Below are positions 8,595-16,864 of a DNA stretch of 54,475 bases, one piece after another (the stretch's first letter is position 1; each line of letters opens with the position of its first letter). The notes beneath the pieces are model-generated. The model did no database searches. It had not been told where the DNA came from and worked only from the letters and a program-made list of their open reading frames with translations. A program made the translations under genes and the position numbers. The stretch comes from Candidatus Gastranaerophilales bacterium (lineage in GTDB: Bacteria; Cyanobacteriota; Vampirovibrionia; Gastranaerophilales; Gastranaerophilaceae), in NCBI GenBank assembly GCA_944324255.1, contig CALUVM010000014.1, forward strand, positions 1 to 54,475. Direction: 5' to 3'.

Positions 8595-8656
8595 CATTGA
8601 CTTTATAAAATTCATTCTTATATTATTTACTGAACTCATTTAATCGGATGATTTTA

Positions 8657-8684
8657 TCAAAATATATTAAAGTAACCCCGATAA
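8657..8684 (+). promoter_or_regulatory. Possible sigma-28 promoter of the rod operon
   Basis: TCAA (8657-8660), a 16-base spacer and CCCGATAA (8677-8684) approximate the flagellar sigma-28 pattern TAAA-N15/16-GCCGATAA. The -10 differs at one position. It lies 35 bases before the first rod gene. Rod genes are usually transcribed by another sigma factor, so this is tentative. Confidence 0.4.
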
Positions 8685-8719
8685 ACACCGATTAACATGG
8701 GAGTAATGAGGTAAAATAT

Positions 8720-9418
8720 ATGCAAATCAACGGCGGTATAAGATTCTGTGAACAAGGAATGCGTGCTTCCATAAGAGCAATGCATGTCCAGAGTGAAGTC
8801 CTCGGCATGATTAACGAAAATGTCGCAGGTTTTGATAAAGTGGGATTTCAAAGACGAGAACCGGTTGTTTCATCCTTTACTGAATATATAGGAGTGCACG
8901 GTCTTTCTAACACTATAGATGATGCCGTCGGGCGTATTATGGTTTCCAAAAACCCGCTGGATATCACGATGGCAAACAAAGGATATTTCCAAATCCAAAC
9001 TCCGGAAGGGGTTAAGCTTACCCGTGACGGAAGATTTAAACTGGATAAAAGCGGGAACCTTCTTGATTTAGAAGATAACCACGTTCTATCTGATGCCGGA
9101 CTGCCTATCCAGCTTCCGGTCGTTCCTGATAATCCATCCCAGGTGGTCGTTAATACTAAAGGAAAAGTCAGTGTTTGGGACAAAACTTCAAATCAGCTTG
9201 TAGAAGCCGGTTATCTGGGAATTGTTGACTCAAACGGAATAGCTGTTCTTAATCCGGATGTTAAACAGGGATTTAACGAACATTCAAACGTCGTCCTGCA
9301 AAATGAATTCCTTGCTATTAAGCCGGTTGTAAGAAACTTTGAAGCCAACAGGCAAATATTTATGCTTGAAAGCTCAAATCTGCAAAAAGTTATAAGCCAG
9401 TTAGGTTCAACCTCATAG
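8720..9418 (+). CDS. Flagellar hook-basal body rod protein, FlgF/FlgG family (first copy)
   Basis: A 232-residue axial protein of the FlgF/FlgG class, part of the rod that crosses the periplasm. The N-terminal helical rod segment (ASIRAMHVQSEVLGMINENVAG) is atypical, lacking the usual A-N-N-L-A-N-x-N-T-x-G-F wording. The next blocks are typical: SKNPLDITMANKGYFQIQTP near 83-102 and YLTRDG-like KLTRDGRF near 106. The C-terminal helix (NFEANRQIFMLESSNLQKVI) is the usual D1/D0 assembly helix. First gene of the operon; which of FlgF and FlgG it is cannot be settled here. Confidence 0.85.
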   Translation: MQINGGIRFCEQGMRASIRAMHVQSEVLGMINENVAGFDKVGFQRREPVVSSFTEYIGVHGLSNTIDDAVGRIMVSKNPLDITMANKGYFQIQTPEGVKLTRDGRFKLDKSGNLLDLEDNHVLSDAGLPIQLPVVPDNPSQVVVNTKGKVSVWDKTSNQLVEAGYLGIVDSNGIAVLNPDVKQGFNEHSNVVLQNEFLAIKPVVRNFEANRQIFMLESSNLQKVISQLGSTS

Positions 9419-9429
9419 GAGATTAATTT

Positions 9430-10140
9430 ATGTATAATTTACAAGCCGTAATAAGAAAAAGTATAAATAACACCAATATGCAGTTTGAAAAACTGGGTTA
9501 TCTTGCAAACAACCTTGCAAACTATAACACTATAGGTTACAAAACATCCCGTTTTGAGCAAATCCTTAGAGAAGACGGCTATGTCGACGGCGCAATAAGA
9601 TGTAATGCCTTACAAGGTTCAATAAGAGTAAGTAAAAACCCTTATGATATAGCTATTGAAGGTGAGGGCTATATTCCTGTTGTTTCTCCTGACGGAGAAG
9701 TTCAGTACACCCGTGATGGTTCTTTAAAAAGAGGAGCAAACGGCTATCTGGTCACGGTTGATGACTGGATGGTCGGTGACGGTATTAAGATTCCTGCTAA
9801 TTCTTATAAGTTTGAAATAAAACCTAACGGCGATGTTATTAACTACGATAATGCAGGTTCTTTACCGGAAAAAATCGGAACAATTCCTATTGTTCAATTT
9901 GACTCACCGGAATCTCTTGACCACGGACACAATAACAAAATGGTTCCAAATGAAGACTCCGGTAATCCGAGATTAGTTCATAACGATAACATTCGCCAGT
10001 ACGCAACGGAAGCTTCTAATACAAACATCTATGATGAAATCAATGACCTTATGAGGTTAAATACATCAATGATTGCAAGTATGAACCTTATGAAAGTTGC
10101 TGATGATATGTATAACAAGGCAATCAATATCAGAGAATAA
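9430..10140 (+). CDS. Flagellar hook-basal body rod protein, FlgF/FlgG family (second copy)
   Basis: A 236-residue paralogue of the upstream protein, closer to the family consensus: LANNLANYNTIGYKTSRFEQ (about 20-39), SKNPYDIAIEGEGYIPVVSP, YTRDGSLKRGANGYLV, and the C-terminal helix MRLNTSMIASMNLMKVADDM. Forms part of the flagellar rod. An AGGAGA site lies 7 bases before the ATG, and the gene starts 11 bases after its neighbour. Confidence 0.88.
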   Translation: MYNLQAVIRKSINNTNMQFEKLGYLANNLANYNTIGYKTSRFEQILREDGYVDGAIRCNALQGSIRVSKNPYDIAIEGEGYIPVVSPDGEVQYTRDGSLKRGANGYLVTVDDWMVGDGIKIPANSYKFEIKPNGDVINYDNAGSLPEKIGTIPIVQFDSPESLDHGHNNKMVPNEDSGNPRLVHNDNIRQYATEASNTNIYDEINDLMRLNTSMIASMNLMKVADDMYNKAINIRE

Positions 10141-10180
10141 AGCGGGAAAATCACCCGTAATTAAAAAGAAAGGCTGTTAA

Positions 10181-10531
10181 ATGTCATTTACAAGTTTAGA
10201 TTCAATGGGTAAAACATCTTTAATGCTGGATTTGATATCTCAAAGACAGAGAGCTCTGGGTGCAAATATAGCTAATGTTGACACCCCCGGTTACGTAAGA
10301 CGTGATATAGATTTTTCTCAATATCTGGGAAATATGAACAGTCCTATTGAAACTAAACTCTCAACAGCTCTCGGACCGTCAGGGGTAATTGAGGACAGAA
10401 GGAATCAAGAAATTGATATAGCGGAAGAACTTGCAGAACTTCAAAAAAACTCAATTATGTACACTATGGCAACCAAGCGGATGTCAAAGATTATTACGGA
10501 AATGAGAACTGTATTAAACGTAGGAAAGTAG
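10181..10531 (+). CDS. flgB: Flagellar basal-body rod protein FlgB
   Basis: A 116-residue proximal rod protein. The conserved R-x-x-x-L-G-A-N-I-A-N-V-D-T-P-G-Y-V-R-R-D-I-D-F block is at about residues 24-47 and the closing helix N-S-I-M-Y-T-M-A-T-K-R-M-S-K-I is typical. The middle is shorter than in enteric FlgB (about 138 residues). It is 7 bases upstream of flgC, the standard flgBC pair. Confidence 0.93.
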   Translation: MSFTSLDSMGKTSLMLDLISQRQRALGANIANVDTPGYVRRDIDFSQYLGNMNSPIETKLSTALGPSGVIEDRRNQEIDIAEELAELQKNSIMYTMATKRMSKIITEMRTVLNVGK

Positions 10532-10538
10532 GTTAATT

Positions 10539-10982
10539 ATGAGTATTCTTGAATCAATTAATATAGGCTCCAATGCTCTGAAGGCTCACGGATTAAGACT
10601 TGATATTCATGCGAAAAACATCGCAAATATTGATACTCCTAATTACGTCAGAAGAATTCCTGTGCTTAATGCATCGGAAGACATTTCTTTTCACGGTTTA
10701 ATGAATACTATGAAAAATGATGTTTTTGGAGTCGGTACTCTTCCTTATTTACAGGGTGGTGTAGTGTTCAACGGTTGTGTAGAAGATCCGACGCTCGGGG
10801 AAAGAATCTATTCCCCAGGGCATCCGGATGCAGATGCTAACGGATATATAAGAGCTTCCAATGTAAATGCTATGGTTGATATGGCTGATGCTATTATGGC
10901 ACAGAGAGCCTACGAAGCTAACCTTGCGTTAATTAATATATCCCGTTCAATGGCAGCAAGAGCAGCTGAAATCGGAAACTAA
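10539..10982 (+). CDS. flgC: Flagellar basal-body rod protein FlgC
   Basis: A 147-residue rod protein with N-terminal LRLDIHAKNIANIDTPNYVR (about 20-39), the mid-protein Y-S-P-G-H-P-D-A-D-A-N-G-Y-I stretch, and the C-terminal helix A-Q-R-A-Y-E-A-N-L-A-L-I-N-I-S-R-S-M. Length is close to normal. It is the last gene of the four-gene rod cluster; no fliE follows. Confidence 0.94.
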   Translation: MSILESINIGSNALKAHGLRLDIHAKNIANIDTPNYVRRIPVLNASEDISFHGLMNTMKNDVFGVGTLPYLQGGVVFNGCVEDPTLGERIYSPGHPDADANGYIRASNVNAMVDMADAIMAQRAYEANLALINISRSMAARAAEIGN

Positions 10983-11042
10983 TATCTTCTTTCGTTTCTA
11001 TTTTTAATGTATAATTAAAAAATAAAAAAACCGGAGTTTATT

Positions 11043-11888
11043 ATGTTTGAAGATTTTAATGAAGTAATCTGCCTCGGTATGGGCGGATCATATTCAGAGA
11101 TTGCTAAAGACAAGCTTTTTAAAGCATACGATTTATATCTTTATCAGCGTTCTTTAAGTTCTATAAAAGAGTGTATTGATTACGTTGATGAAAATTGCAA
11201 CGCAATTACAATACTTCCGGTTGAAACAACATATAAAGGAATCATAAGGGAAACCATTGATAACCTTATAATGACCAAGAACCAGAATATTCAAATTTTA
11301 GCCGAAACAATTATTCCGGTTAATGATTGTATTCTATCTAAAACTACCGAATTTTACAGTCTTATGGGGCTGATTGCAAACCCTAATGCTCTTGCTAAAT
11401 GTAAAAAATTTGTCAAAGATGAAATGCCAAGACAAATAAATGTAGTTATGGCGGAAAACATGGATGAATCAGCCAGACTCCTGAATAATTATAATCTTAC
11501 ATATTCAATAATCGGCACTCATAAAACCGCTGAATTATATAATCTTAATATTTTAAGAGAACACATAGAAGATAATAAAGACAATAACAGAAGGTTTATT
11601 GTAATCGGAGATGGACAAACAGAGCCGACCGGAAATGATAAAACAAGCATTGTACTGTTCCTGGAAGACAGACAGGGTGTATTAATGGATATTGTTCAAG
11701 TGTTTGTAAAATATCACATAAATATAACCCAGATAAATTCAAAAATGATGAACAATCGTGCTGAAGAACAGGCTGTATTTATTGACTTTGACGGACACTG
11801 GAAAGATGAAATAGTCAAAAAGCTTATATCTGAAATGGAACCGTATTCCAAAAGTATAAGAATTATCGGCTCTTATACCAGATTTTAG
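11043..11888 (+). CDS. pheA: Prephenate dehydratase with ACT domain, divergent
   Basis: A 281-residue protein that fits monofunctional prephenate dehydratase (prephenate to phenylpyruvate, phenylalanine synthesis). The PDT domain has G-M-G-G-S-Y-S-E near the N terminus (family G-P-x-G-T-F-S-E) and LPVETTYKGIIRETIDNL near 58-75. A regulatory ACT domain spans about 196-281 (FLEDRQGVLMDIVQVF). The catalytic T-R-F motif reads N-R-R-F at 182-185, so the key threonine is replaced by Arg183 and activity is uncertain. TATAAT lies just upstream, suggesting transcription separate from flgC. It overlaps the next gene by 4 bases, tail to tail. Confidence 0.8.
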   Translation: MFEDFNEVICLGMGGSYSEIAKDKLFKAYDLYLYQRSLSSIKECIDYVDENCNAITILPVETTYKGIIRETIDNLIMTKNQNIQILAETIIPVNDCILSKTTEFYSLMGLIANPNALAKCKKFVKDEMPRQINVVMAENMDESARLLNNYNLTYSIIGTHKTAELYNLNILREHIEDNKDNNRRFIVIGDGQTEPTGNDKTSIVLFLEDRQGVLMDIVQVFVKYHINITQINSKMMNNRAEEQAVFIDFDGHWKDEIVKKLISEMEPYSKSIRIIGSYTRF

Positions 11889-12553
11889 CCGTTGCTGACT
11901 TTTTTACGTGAATTAAGAAATAATTCAAAATTTTTCTTAAATTCTTGCTGTTCCTGAACAAGAGTTTTAGGGTCAATTTTTAATTCAGTTTTAGAAGCAG
12001 CTTCTGCAATTCCGTTCCAATAAGGAGATATTACTCCAAACATTTTTAAAACTTCCTGCGGCATTTTTCCTGCAGCAAGACTAATCTTTGCCAAAAATCT
12101 TGTTTCCAGCTTTTTAATACTTTCTTTTGTAGTTTTTTCAGCAACAGGAGAAGACTTATCAACATACTGTTCAGTAAGCTTATCAAGCATCATTTCATTA
12201 AGTCCGCTTACATCCAAAGCCCCAGAATACATATCAAGATGCTCTGTATACTTCATATTCGGGAACCTGTCATTTGTTACATCAATTTTATAATATGTCT
12301 TTCTTCCCCAGGAAGGATATCCGCCCTCACTTCTTTCAATAACCGGTAAAATATTTGTTAACTTATCTCCGGCTTTCTCTATAAGAGCTTTCATCCCTTT
12401 TAATTGAGAGATTCTATGAGCACGATCATCGCCTACACGAAGGAATGAATGCTCTAATTTATTATATATCTGGTTATAGTTTAAAATATTTGCTTTAAAT
12501 GACGGTTTATAAGCTGTTGAATTAGTTTGAAGCGAAATTGGATTTATATTCAT
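11885..12553 (-). CDS. Hypothetical protein with N-terminal FK motif
   Basis: A 222-residue soluble protein that I do not recognise. It opens with MNINPISLQT and carries PSFKA at 17-21. The rest is helical with a central stretch containing G-G-Y-P-S-W-G-R-K-T-Y-Y-K-I-D-V-T and a lysine-rich C-terminal half. No signal peptide or membrane segment is seen. SD AAGGAG lies upstream on the minus strand. It shares only the N-terminal motif with the proteins at 2.8, 23.7, 28.5 and 32.1 kb. Confidence 0.75.
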   Translation of the reverse strand: MNINPISLQTNSTAYKPSFKANILNYNQIYNKLEHSFLRVGDDRAHRISQLKGMKALIEKAGDKLTNILPVIERSEGGYPSWGRKTYYKIDVTNDRFPNMKYTEHLDMYSGALDVSGLNEMMLDKLTEQYVDKSSPVAEKTTKESIKKLETRFLAKISLAAGKMPQEVLKMFGVISPYWNGIAEAASKTELKIDPKTLVQEQQEFKKNFELFLNSRKKVSNG

Positions 12554-12644
12554 CTTATCTCCTTAACTTTTGAGTGAATATTTGATTAAAACATATAATT
12601 ACACTTTTTTGCTAGCATTGTTACTTTTTTGTTACAAAACTAAT

Positions 12645-12681
12645 ATAAAACGAGGGCGGCTTTCCGCAGAAAGCCGCCCTC
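12645..12681 (-). terminator. Rho-independent terminator of the min operon
   Basis: A 12-bp perfect GC-rich stem (GAGGGCGGCTTT with AAAGCCGCCCTC, 6-base loop) ends on the minus strand in CGTTTTAT. It lies about 48 bases after the minE stop codon. Confidence 0.88.
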
Positions 12682-12728
12682 ACATTACTTTTCTATTAAT
12701 TAATAAATAATCTGCGCCCTATTATCCC

Positions 12729-13307
12729 TTAACTTTCGGTATTTTCAAAAACGACTTCCTGAGATGATTCTTCTTGCTGATGACTTTCCATCTCCTCCGG
12801 ATGAGAAACTTTTTTAGAACGTTTTCTTTTTGGTTTTGGTGCTTCTTCTTCAGACGAGTCTTCTACAGGTTCTTCTGTTTCAGAGTTAGTTTCTGTTTCT
12901 GCATCTTCTGCCGTTTCTGAATCTTCGGATTCTTCTTCATCAACTATTTCTTCGGAATCTTCATCAGGTTCGGTTTTTTCATCGGCAGAAGCCTTCAGAG
13001 CTTCTTCTATTTCATCCTCATCTTTTGCTCGAATAACAGGGATAGAAAGCATTAAGGCAACCTGATCTCCTTCTTGTTCAAAGTTAAGTTCAAGGAGTTC
13101 CTTATCCATTTCAAGGTATTTGGAGAGAAGATCAATTAATTCTCCTCTCATTTGTTCAAGAATTTTAGGAGTAAGATTTGTTCTGTCCTGCATAAGAACA
13201 AGTTTCAACCTGTTGGCTGCAACCGCTTTTGAAGCACCTTCTTCTTGTTCTTCCTGAGGTCTGAAAAACCTTGCTACTGTATTATAAATATCAGAGAAAA
13301 GTCCCAT
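12729..13307 (-). CDS. minE: Cell division topological specificity factor MinE with long acidic tail
   Basis: A 192-residue MinE, about twice the usual 85-100. Residues 2-16 (GLFSDIYNTVARFF) form the amphipathic membrane-targeting start. AANRLKLVLMQDRTNLTP is the anti-MinCD region that contacts MinD, and KILEQMRGELIDLLSKYLEM leads into the dimer domain. After about residue 95 a tail of some 97 residues is dominated by Glu, Asp and Ser, with a basic patch (KPKRKRSKK) and a last acidic/Gln stretch. MinE drives MinD ATP hydrolysis to place the division ring. It starts 1 base after the minD stop. Confidence 0.93.
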   Translation of the reverse strand: MGLFSDIYNTVARFFRPQEEQEEGASKAVAANRLKLVLMQDRTNLTPKILEQMRGELIDLLSKYLEMDKELLELNFEQEGDQVALMLSIPVIRAKDEDEIEEALKASADEKTEPDEDSEEIVDEEESEDSETAEDAETETNSETEEPVEDSSEEEAPKPKRKRSKKVSHPEEMESHQQEESSQEVVFENTES

Positions 13308-13308
13308 C

Positions 13309-14121
13309 TTACACCTTCGCTTTCAGTTTAGCAAACACATTTTTTATTTTGGCCATAAAGCCTTTTGGTTCATCTAAATCCAAAAACGGAACTTCTTCTC
13401 CAAGGATTCTTTGAGCAACGTTTCTGTATGCTTTTCCCGCAAGAGAATTCTCATCATTAACGATAGGTTCACCTTTGTTGGTAGATGTGATAATACCCGT
13501 GTCTTCAGGAATTATACCAATAAGCGGGCAAGAAAGAATTTCCACTACATCATCCACACTCATCATATCATTTGATTTAATCAAATTAGGACGAACTCTG
13601 TTGAGAAGAAGCTTGTAGCTTTTTATTTCTTCTTTTGCTTCCAGAAGCCCGATAATTCTGTCAGCATCACGAATAGCGGACATTTCCGGAGTTGTAACAA
13701 CTATGGCTTCGCTAGCCCCTGCTACTGCATTCTGGAAACCTTGTTCAATACCTGCAGGACAGTCAATAAGAACAAAGTCATTTTTTTCTTTGAGCTTGTC
13801 ACAAATATCTTTTAGCTGTTCAGCATTGACAGCTGACTTATCTCTGGTTTGGGCAGCTGCAAGAAGGGATAAGTTAGGATTCTTCTTATCCTTTACAAGA
13901 GCTTGCTTTAATTTACAGCGTTCTTCAATTACATCTACAATAGTGTAAACTATTCTATTTTCAAGCCCCAGTAATAAGTCCAAGTTTCTCAAACCGAGGT
14001 CTGTATCTATAAGCACAACTTTATAACCCTCTTTTGCAAGAGCAGTACCTATATTTGCGCTAGTTGTTGTTTTGCCGACTCCGCCTTTACCGGAGGTAAT
14101 TACTATTACTCGACCAGTCAT
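13309..14121 (-). CDS. minD: Septum site-determining ATPase MinD
   Basis: A 270-residue deviant Walker-A ATPase with GKGGVGKTT at 11-19, LIDTDLGLRNLDLLLGLE (about 37-54) and the D-C-P-A-G-I-E Walker B/switch region near 120. The C-terminal FMAKIKNVFAKLKAKV is the amphipathic membrane-targeting helix. MinD dimerises with ATP at the membrane, recruits MinC and is displaced by MinE. Its ATG overlaps the minC stop (TAATG), so the two are translationally coupled. Confidence 0.97.
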   Translation of the reverse strand: MTGRVIVITSGKGGVGKTTTSANIGTALAKEGYKVVLIDTDLGLRNLDLLLGLENRIVYTIVDVIEERCKLKQALVKDKKNPNLSLLAAAQTRDKSAVNAEQLKDICDKLKEKNDFVLIDCPAGIEQGFQNAVAGASEAIVVTTPEMSAIRDADRIIGLLEAKEEIKSYKLLLNRVRPNLIKSNDMMSVDDVVEILSCPLIGIIPEDTGIITSTNKGEPIVNDENSLAGKAYRNVAQRILGEEVPFLDLDEPKGFMAKIKNVFAKLKAKV

Positions 14122-15143
14122 TAATCTCTCCTTAACTTTTTATAAATAACAATTTTTCCTTCTTCAATTTGAGCTTCTTCCGGGGTAAACTCGTTTGTCT
14201 TTTGAACATAAGGAACGTTAAGAGTATCATTTCTACGAGCATAAAGCCCGGCTATTCTTAACTGAATTGCGTTCAATTTTAAAGCTCTTACTTTTGAAGA
14301 TATGTTTCCCTTAGCCCCTGCATGAGCGATACCGCCTAAAATACCCCAGACTGTAATATCACCGTCAGCAATAATTTCGCTGCCCGGATGAGCATCGCCG
14401 ATAATCAGAATATTGCCTTCATATGTAACAGTTTGACCGGATCTGAGAGTCTGGTTTATATATAATGTTGGAAGGGTTTTTGTATCAATACTGTTTTCTT
14501 CTGCATCCGGCGGAAGAACATCACCGGTATCCAATAGTATATATTTGCTGACTTCTTCATTAGAAATTAAACCTTCATTAACTGCTAATGTTTCAAAATC
14601 TGCTTCAAAGTTTTCGGAAGGAATAACTTCTGAAAGTTCATCTGTTGTTTGTTCGGTATAAACATCTTCAATTCCTTCAAGAGTACTTATAGGCTCATGG
14701 GTTTCTGTATGTGTTGTTGTAATATCAGCGTGAACCTCAACAGTTTTTGACTCCTCGTTCTCGCCGGTATGCTGAACCTCTTCATTCTCTTCTTTAATAA
14801 CTACGGACTCTTCTTTCATATCACTCGGGGAAGCAACATAAGACTCCATTGCCGGATTATCTCCGACTTTTGAAACAATTATACCAAGACTTACCGCTGA
14901 AGCTTCCGTTTGTTCAGAAGTTGTATCAATAAATGCAAGAGATGCATCCATAGATTCAATTAAAGCTTTAATACTCAAAAGCTGGGATTGTTTTAAATCC
15001 AAGCTGCCGAGTTTTAAGCAAATCCTTTTCCCTTTAACATCAGGGTGTTCCATTATAGAACTAAGTTCAAACACTAGCTGAGTTGTATTCTGAGTAGTAC
15101 TCAAGTCTATAATGAAGCCATTCTCTACAAAACCTTTTTCCAT
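14121..15143 (-). CDS. minC: Septum site-determining protein MinC with extended acidic linker
   Basis: A 340-residue MinC, longer than the usual 210-270. The N-terminal FtsZ-antagonising domain covers about 1-105. An acidic Thr/Glu-rich linker of about 120 residues follows. The C-terminal beta-helix that binds MinD covers about 225-330, with TLRSGQTVTYEGNILIIGD, V-W-G-I-L-G-G-I-A-H-A-G-A-K-G and A-L-K-L-N-A-I-Q-L-R-I-A-G, the standard MinC_C signatures. First gene of minCDE. The low-complexity linker matches the style of the MinE tail. Confidence 0.93.
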   Translation of the reverse strand: MEKGFVENGFIIDLSTTQNTTQLVFELSSIMEHPDVKGKRICLKLGSLDLKQSQLLSIKALIESMDASLAFIDTTSEQTEASAVSLGIIVSKVGDNPAMESYVASPSDMKEESVVIKEENEEVQHTGENEESKTVEVHADITTTHTETHEPISTLEGIEDVYTEQTTDELSEVIPSENFEADFETLAVNEGLISNEEVSKYILLDTGDVLPPDAEENSIDTKTLPTLYINQTLRSGQTVTYEGNILIIGDAHPGSEIIADGDITVWGILGGIAHAGAKGNISSKVRALKLNAIQLRIAGLYARRNDTLNVPYVQKTNEFTPEEAQIEEGKIVIYKKLRRD

Positions 15144-15266
15144 CTAAATTACCCAATATAAACTACCACTGAAAAAAGGATATCCCAAATAATTTTTCAA
15201 TTCAATAAAGTGTATCGGATTGTAACGAATTATCATTTTTTGGATTTTCCTGTTTTCCATTATTGT

Positions 15267-15272
15267 TATAAT
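15267..15272 (+). promoter_or_regulatory. -10 element that fixes the start of the next gene
   Basis: TATAAT at 15267-15272 puts the RNA start near 15279, inside the first possible ATG (15278). That ATG would be unusable, so translation probably begins at 15335. The -35 is weak. Confidence 0.5.
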
Positions 15273-15334
15273 AATTAATGCATGACAGCAAGAACAAACT
15301 TTATATAATAATAGGCGGTATTCAGGGGTTTTAT

Positions 15335-16114
15335 ATGGATAAGACTTTTAATTCTATAATTGATGATTTTAAAAAATTTCCCGAAGTTAAGGGAATAGCA
15401 CTTGGCGGTTCCAGAAAAGCAAACACTGCAGACGAAAAATCTGATATTGATGTTTATATTTTTCTTGACGAATGCCTTTCCGTAGCCAAAAGACTTGAAC
15501 TTGTAAAAAAATACTCTTCCCGCTACGAAGTTGGTGGCGAATATTTTGGACCGGGAGATGAATTTTATGTTGATAATATAAGTCAGCAGCTTGATGTAAT
15601 GTATATGGAAAGAAGCTGGATTGAAAGCATTATAGAAAACATCTGGGAGAAACACTATCCTGCTAATGGTTATACAACCTGCTTTTTGTTTACATTAAAA
15701 AACTGCAGCCTGTTATATGATAAAGAAAACTGGCTGGAAGGAATAAAAAAGAAGCTGGATACTCCTTATCCTGAGGAATTGAAAAAGAATATAATTAAAA
15801 GGAATATAAAGCTGTTGAAAGACAAACCTTTTGCTTCGTATTATGAACAGATAGAAAAGGCTCTTGAAAGAGGGGATATTAATAGTGTTAATCACAGGAT
15901 AGCCGCATTTATGGCAAGTTATTTTGATATAATTTTTGCAATGAATGAACTTTTACACCCCGGAGAAAAGAAGCTTGTTAATTATGCACTGGAACATTGC
16001 AAAAAACTTCCGGAAGATTTTTCTAAAAACATTGAAAGACTTTTGACACAGCCAAATCCGGATACATTAAAAATCCTTGATGATATGGTTTGGAAGTTAA
16101 AAAAAATACTTTAA
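15335..16114 (+). CDS. Nucleotidyltransferase-fold protein (DUF4037-like)
   Basis: A 259-residue protein when started at 15335, where AGGGG lies upstream; a start at 15278 would add 19 residues but falls at the predicted RNA start. The polymerase-beta-type nucleotidyltransferase core is clear: GGS at 24-26, then D37-I-D39 (GSx10DxD), and a later L-D-V-M-Y that could supply the third acidic residue. The helical C-terminal half (E-L-L-H-P-G-E-K-K-L near the end) resembles DUF4037 proteins. Possible roles are antibiotic or small-molecule nucleotidylation; the substrate is unknown. Confidence 0.75.
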   Translation: MDKTFNSIIDDFKKFPEVKGIALGGSRKANTADEKSDIDVYIFLDECLSVAKRLELVKKYSSRYEVGGEYFGPGDEFYVDNISQQLDVMYMERSWIESIIENIWEKHYPANGYTTCFLFTLKNCSLLYDKENWLEGIKKKLDTPYPEELKKNIIKRNIKLLKDKPFASYYEQIEKALERGDINSVNHRIAAFMASYFDIIFAMNELLHPGEKKLVNYALEHCKKLPEDFSKNIERLLTQPNPDTLKILDDMVWKLKKIL

Positions 16115-16246
16115 GCCTTTGTGTAAATACTGCAAAGAAAACTCCAATAGCAACCGGCGAATAGATTATTATTTCAGACAATTGAAGATTGTAAGTTTTT
16201 ACTACCCTATATTGTCAAGTTAATAAATTTCTGTTATGTAATAAGT

Positions 16247-16813
16247 ATGTTGAAATTTAGAAAAATTAACAGCAAAGATTTCCACGGAATTTATCATGAT
16301 ATGCTGGAACAGTTTCCGCTTTCAGAACTCAAGTCCTATCAAACTTTTACTGATTTGATAGATGAAGGCTTATATGATGTTATGATGGCTGAAGTTGAGA
16401 ATGCTCCTGTCGGATATTGTCTGGTATTTAAGAATAAAAAATATATTTTTCTGGACTATATTGCAGTATTCAAAATCCGTCAGGGAAAAGGTTACGGCGG
16501 AGAGATGCTCGATTTGCTCAGAGATTATTATATGGACAAGTGCGGGTGCTTTCTGGAAGTGGAAAAACCTAATCCCGATGATTATAATACACTTCGACGG
16601 GTTCGTTTCTATGAAATGCACGGTGCAGAAAAGATAAATATAAGCTATCTCTATCCGAACCGGGAAGGAGCTTTGCCGATGGATTTATATTATATTGGAT
16701 ATAAACCTCAAATCCCGCCAAAAGAAGAGATTAAGCAATTTATTGAAGAACTGTTTGAAAACATCCACCGGGATATTCCGCACAGGGAAAAAGTTCTGGC
16801 TGAGATTTTTTAA
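16247..16813 (+). CDS. GNAT family N-acetyltransferase
   Basis: A 188-residue acetyltransferase. The acetyl-CoA pyrophosphate loop is seen as R-Q-G-K-G-Y-G-G (family Q/R-x-x-G-x-G/A), preceded by the beta strand FLDYIAVFKIR and followed by helix MLDLLRDYY. A later F-Y-E-M-H-G-A stretch corresponds to motif B. Acceptor unknown. It stands alone after a gap of about 130 bases with no strong promoter seen. Confidence 0.85.
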   Translation: MLKFRKINSKDFHGIYHDMLEQFPLSELKSYQTFTDLIDEGLYDVMMAEVENAPVGYCLVFKNKKYIFLDYIAVFKIRQGKGYGGEMLDLLRDYYMDKCGCFLEVEKPNPDDYNTLRRVRFYEMHGAEKINISYLYPNREGALPMDLYYIGYKPQIPPKEEIKQFIEELFENIHRDIPHREKVLAEIF

Positions 16814-16864
16814 AAGAGCTTCTTTTATCAGGGAATTTTTGATATAATGCTTTAAGGTGAATTT

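Noticed and set aside
15278..15334. 19-residue N-terminal extension of the nucleotidyltransferase gene
   Set aside because: The predicted RNA start falls at this ATG, so it would lack a usable leader; 15335 has a better site.
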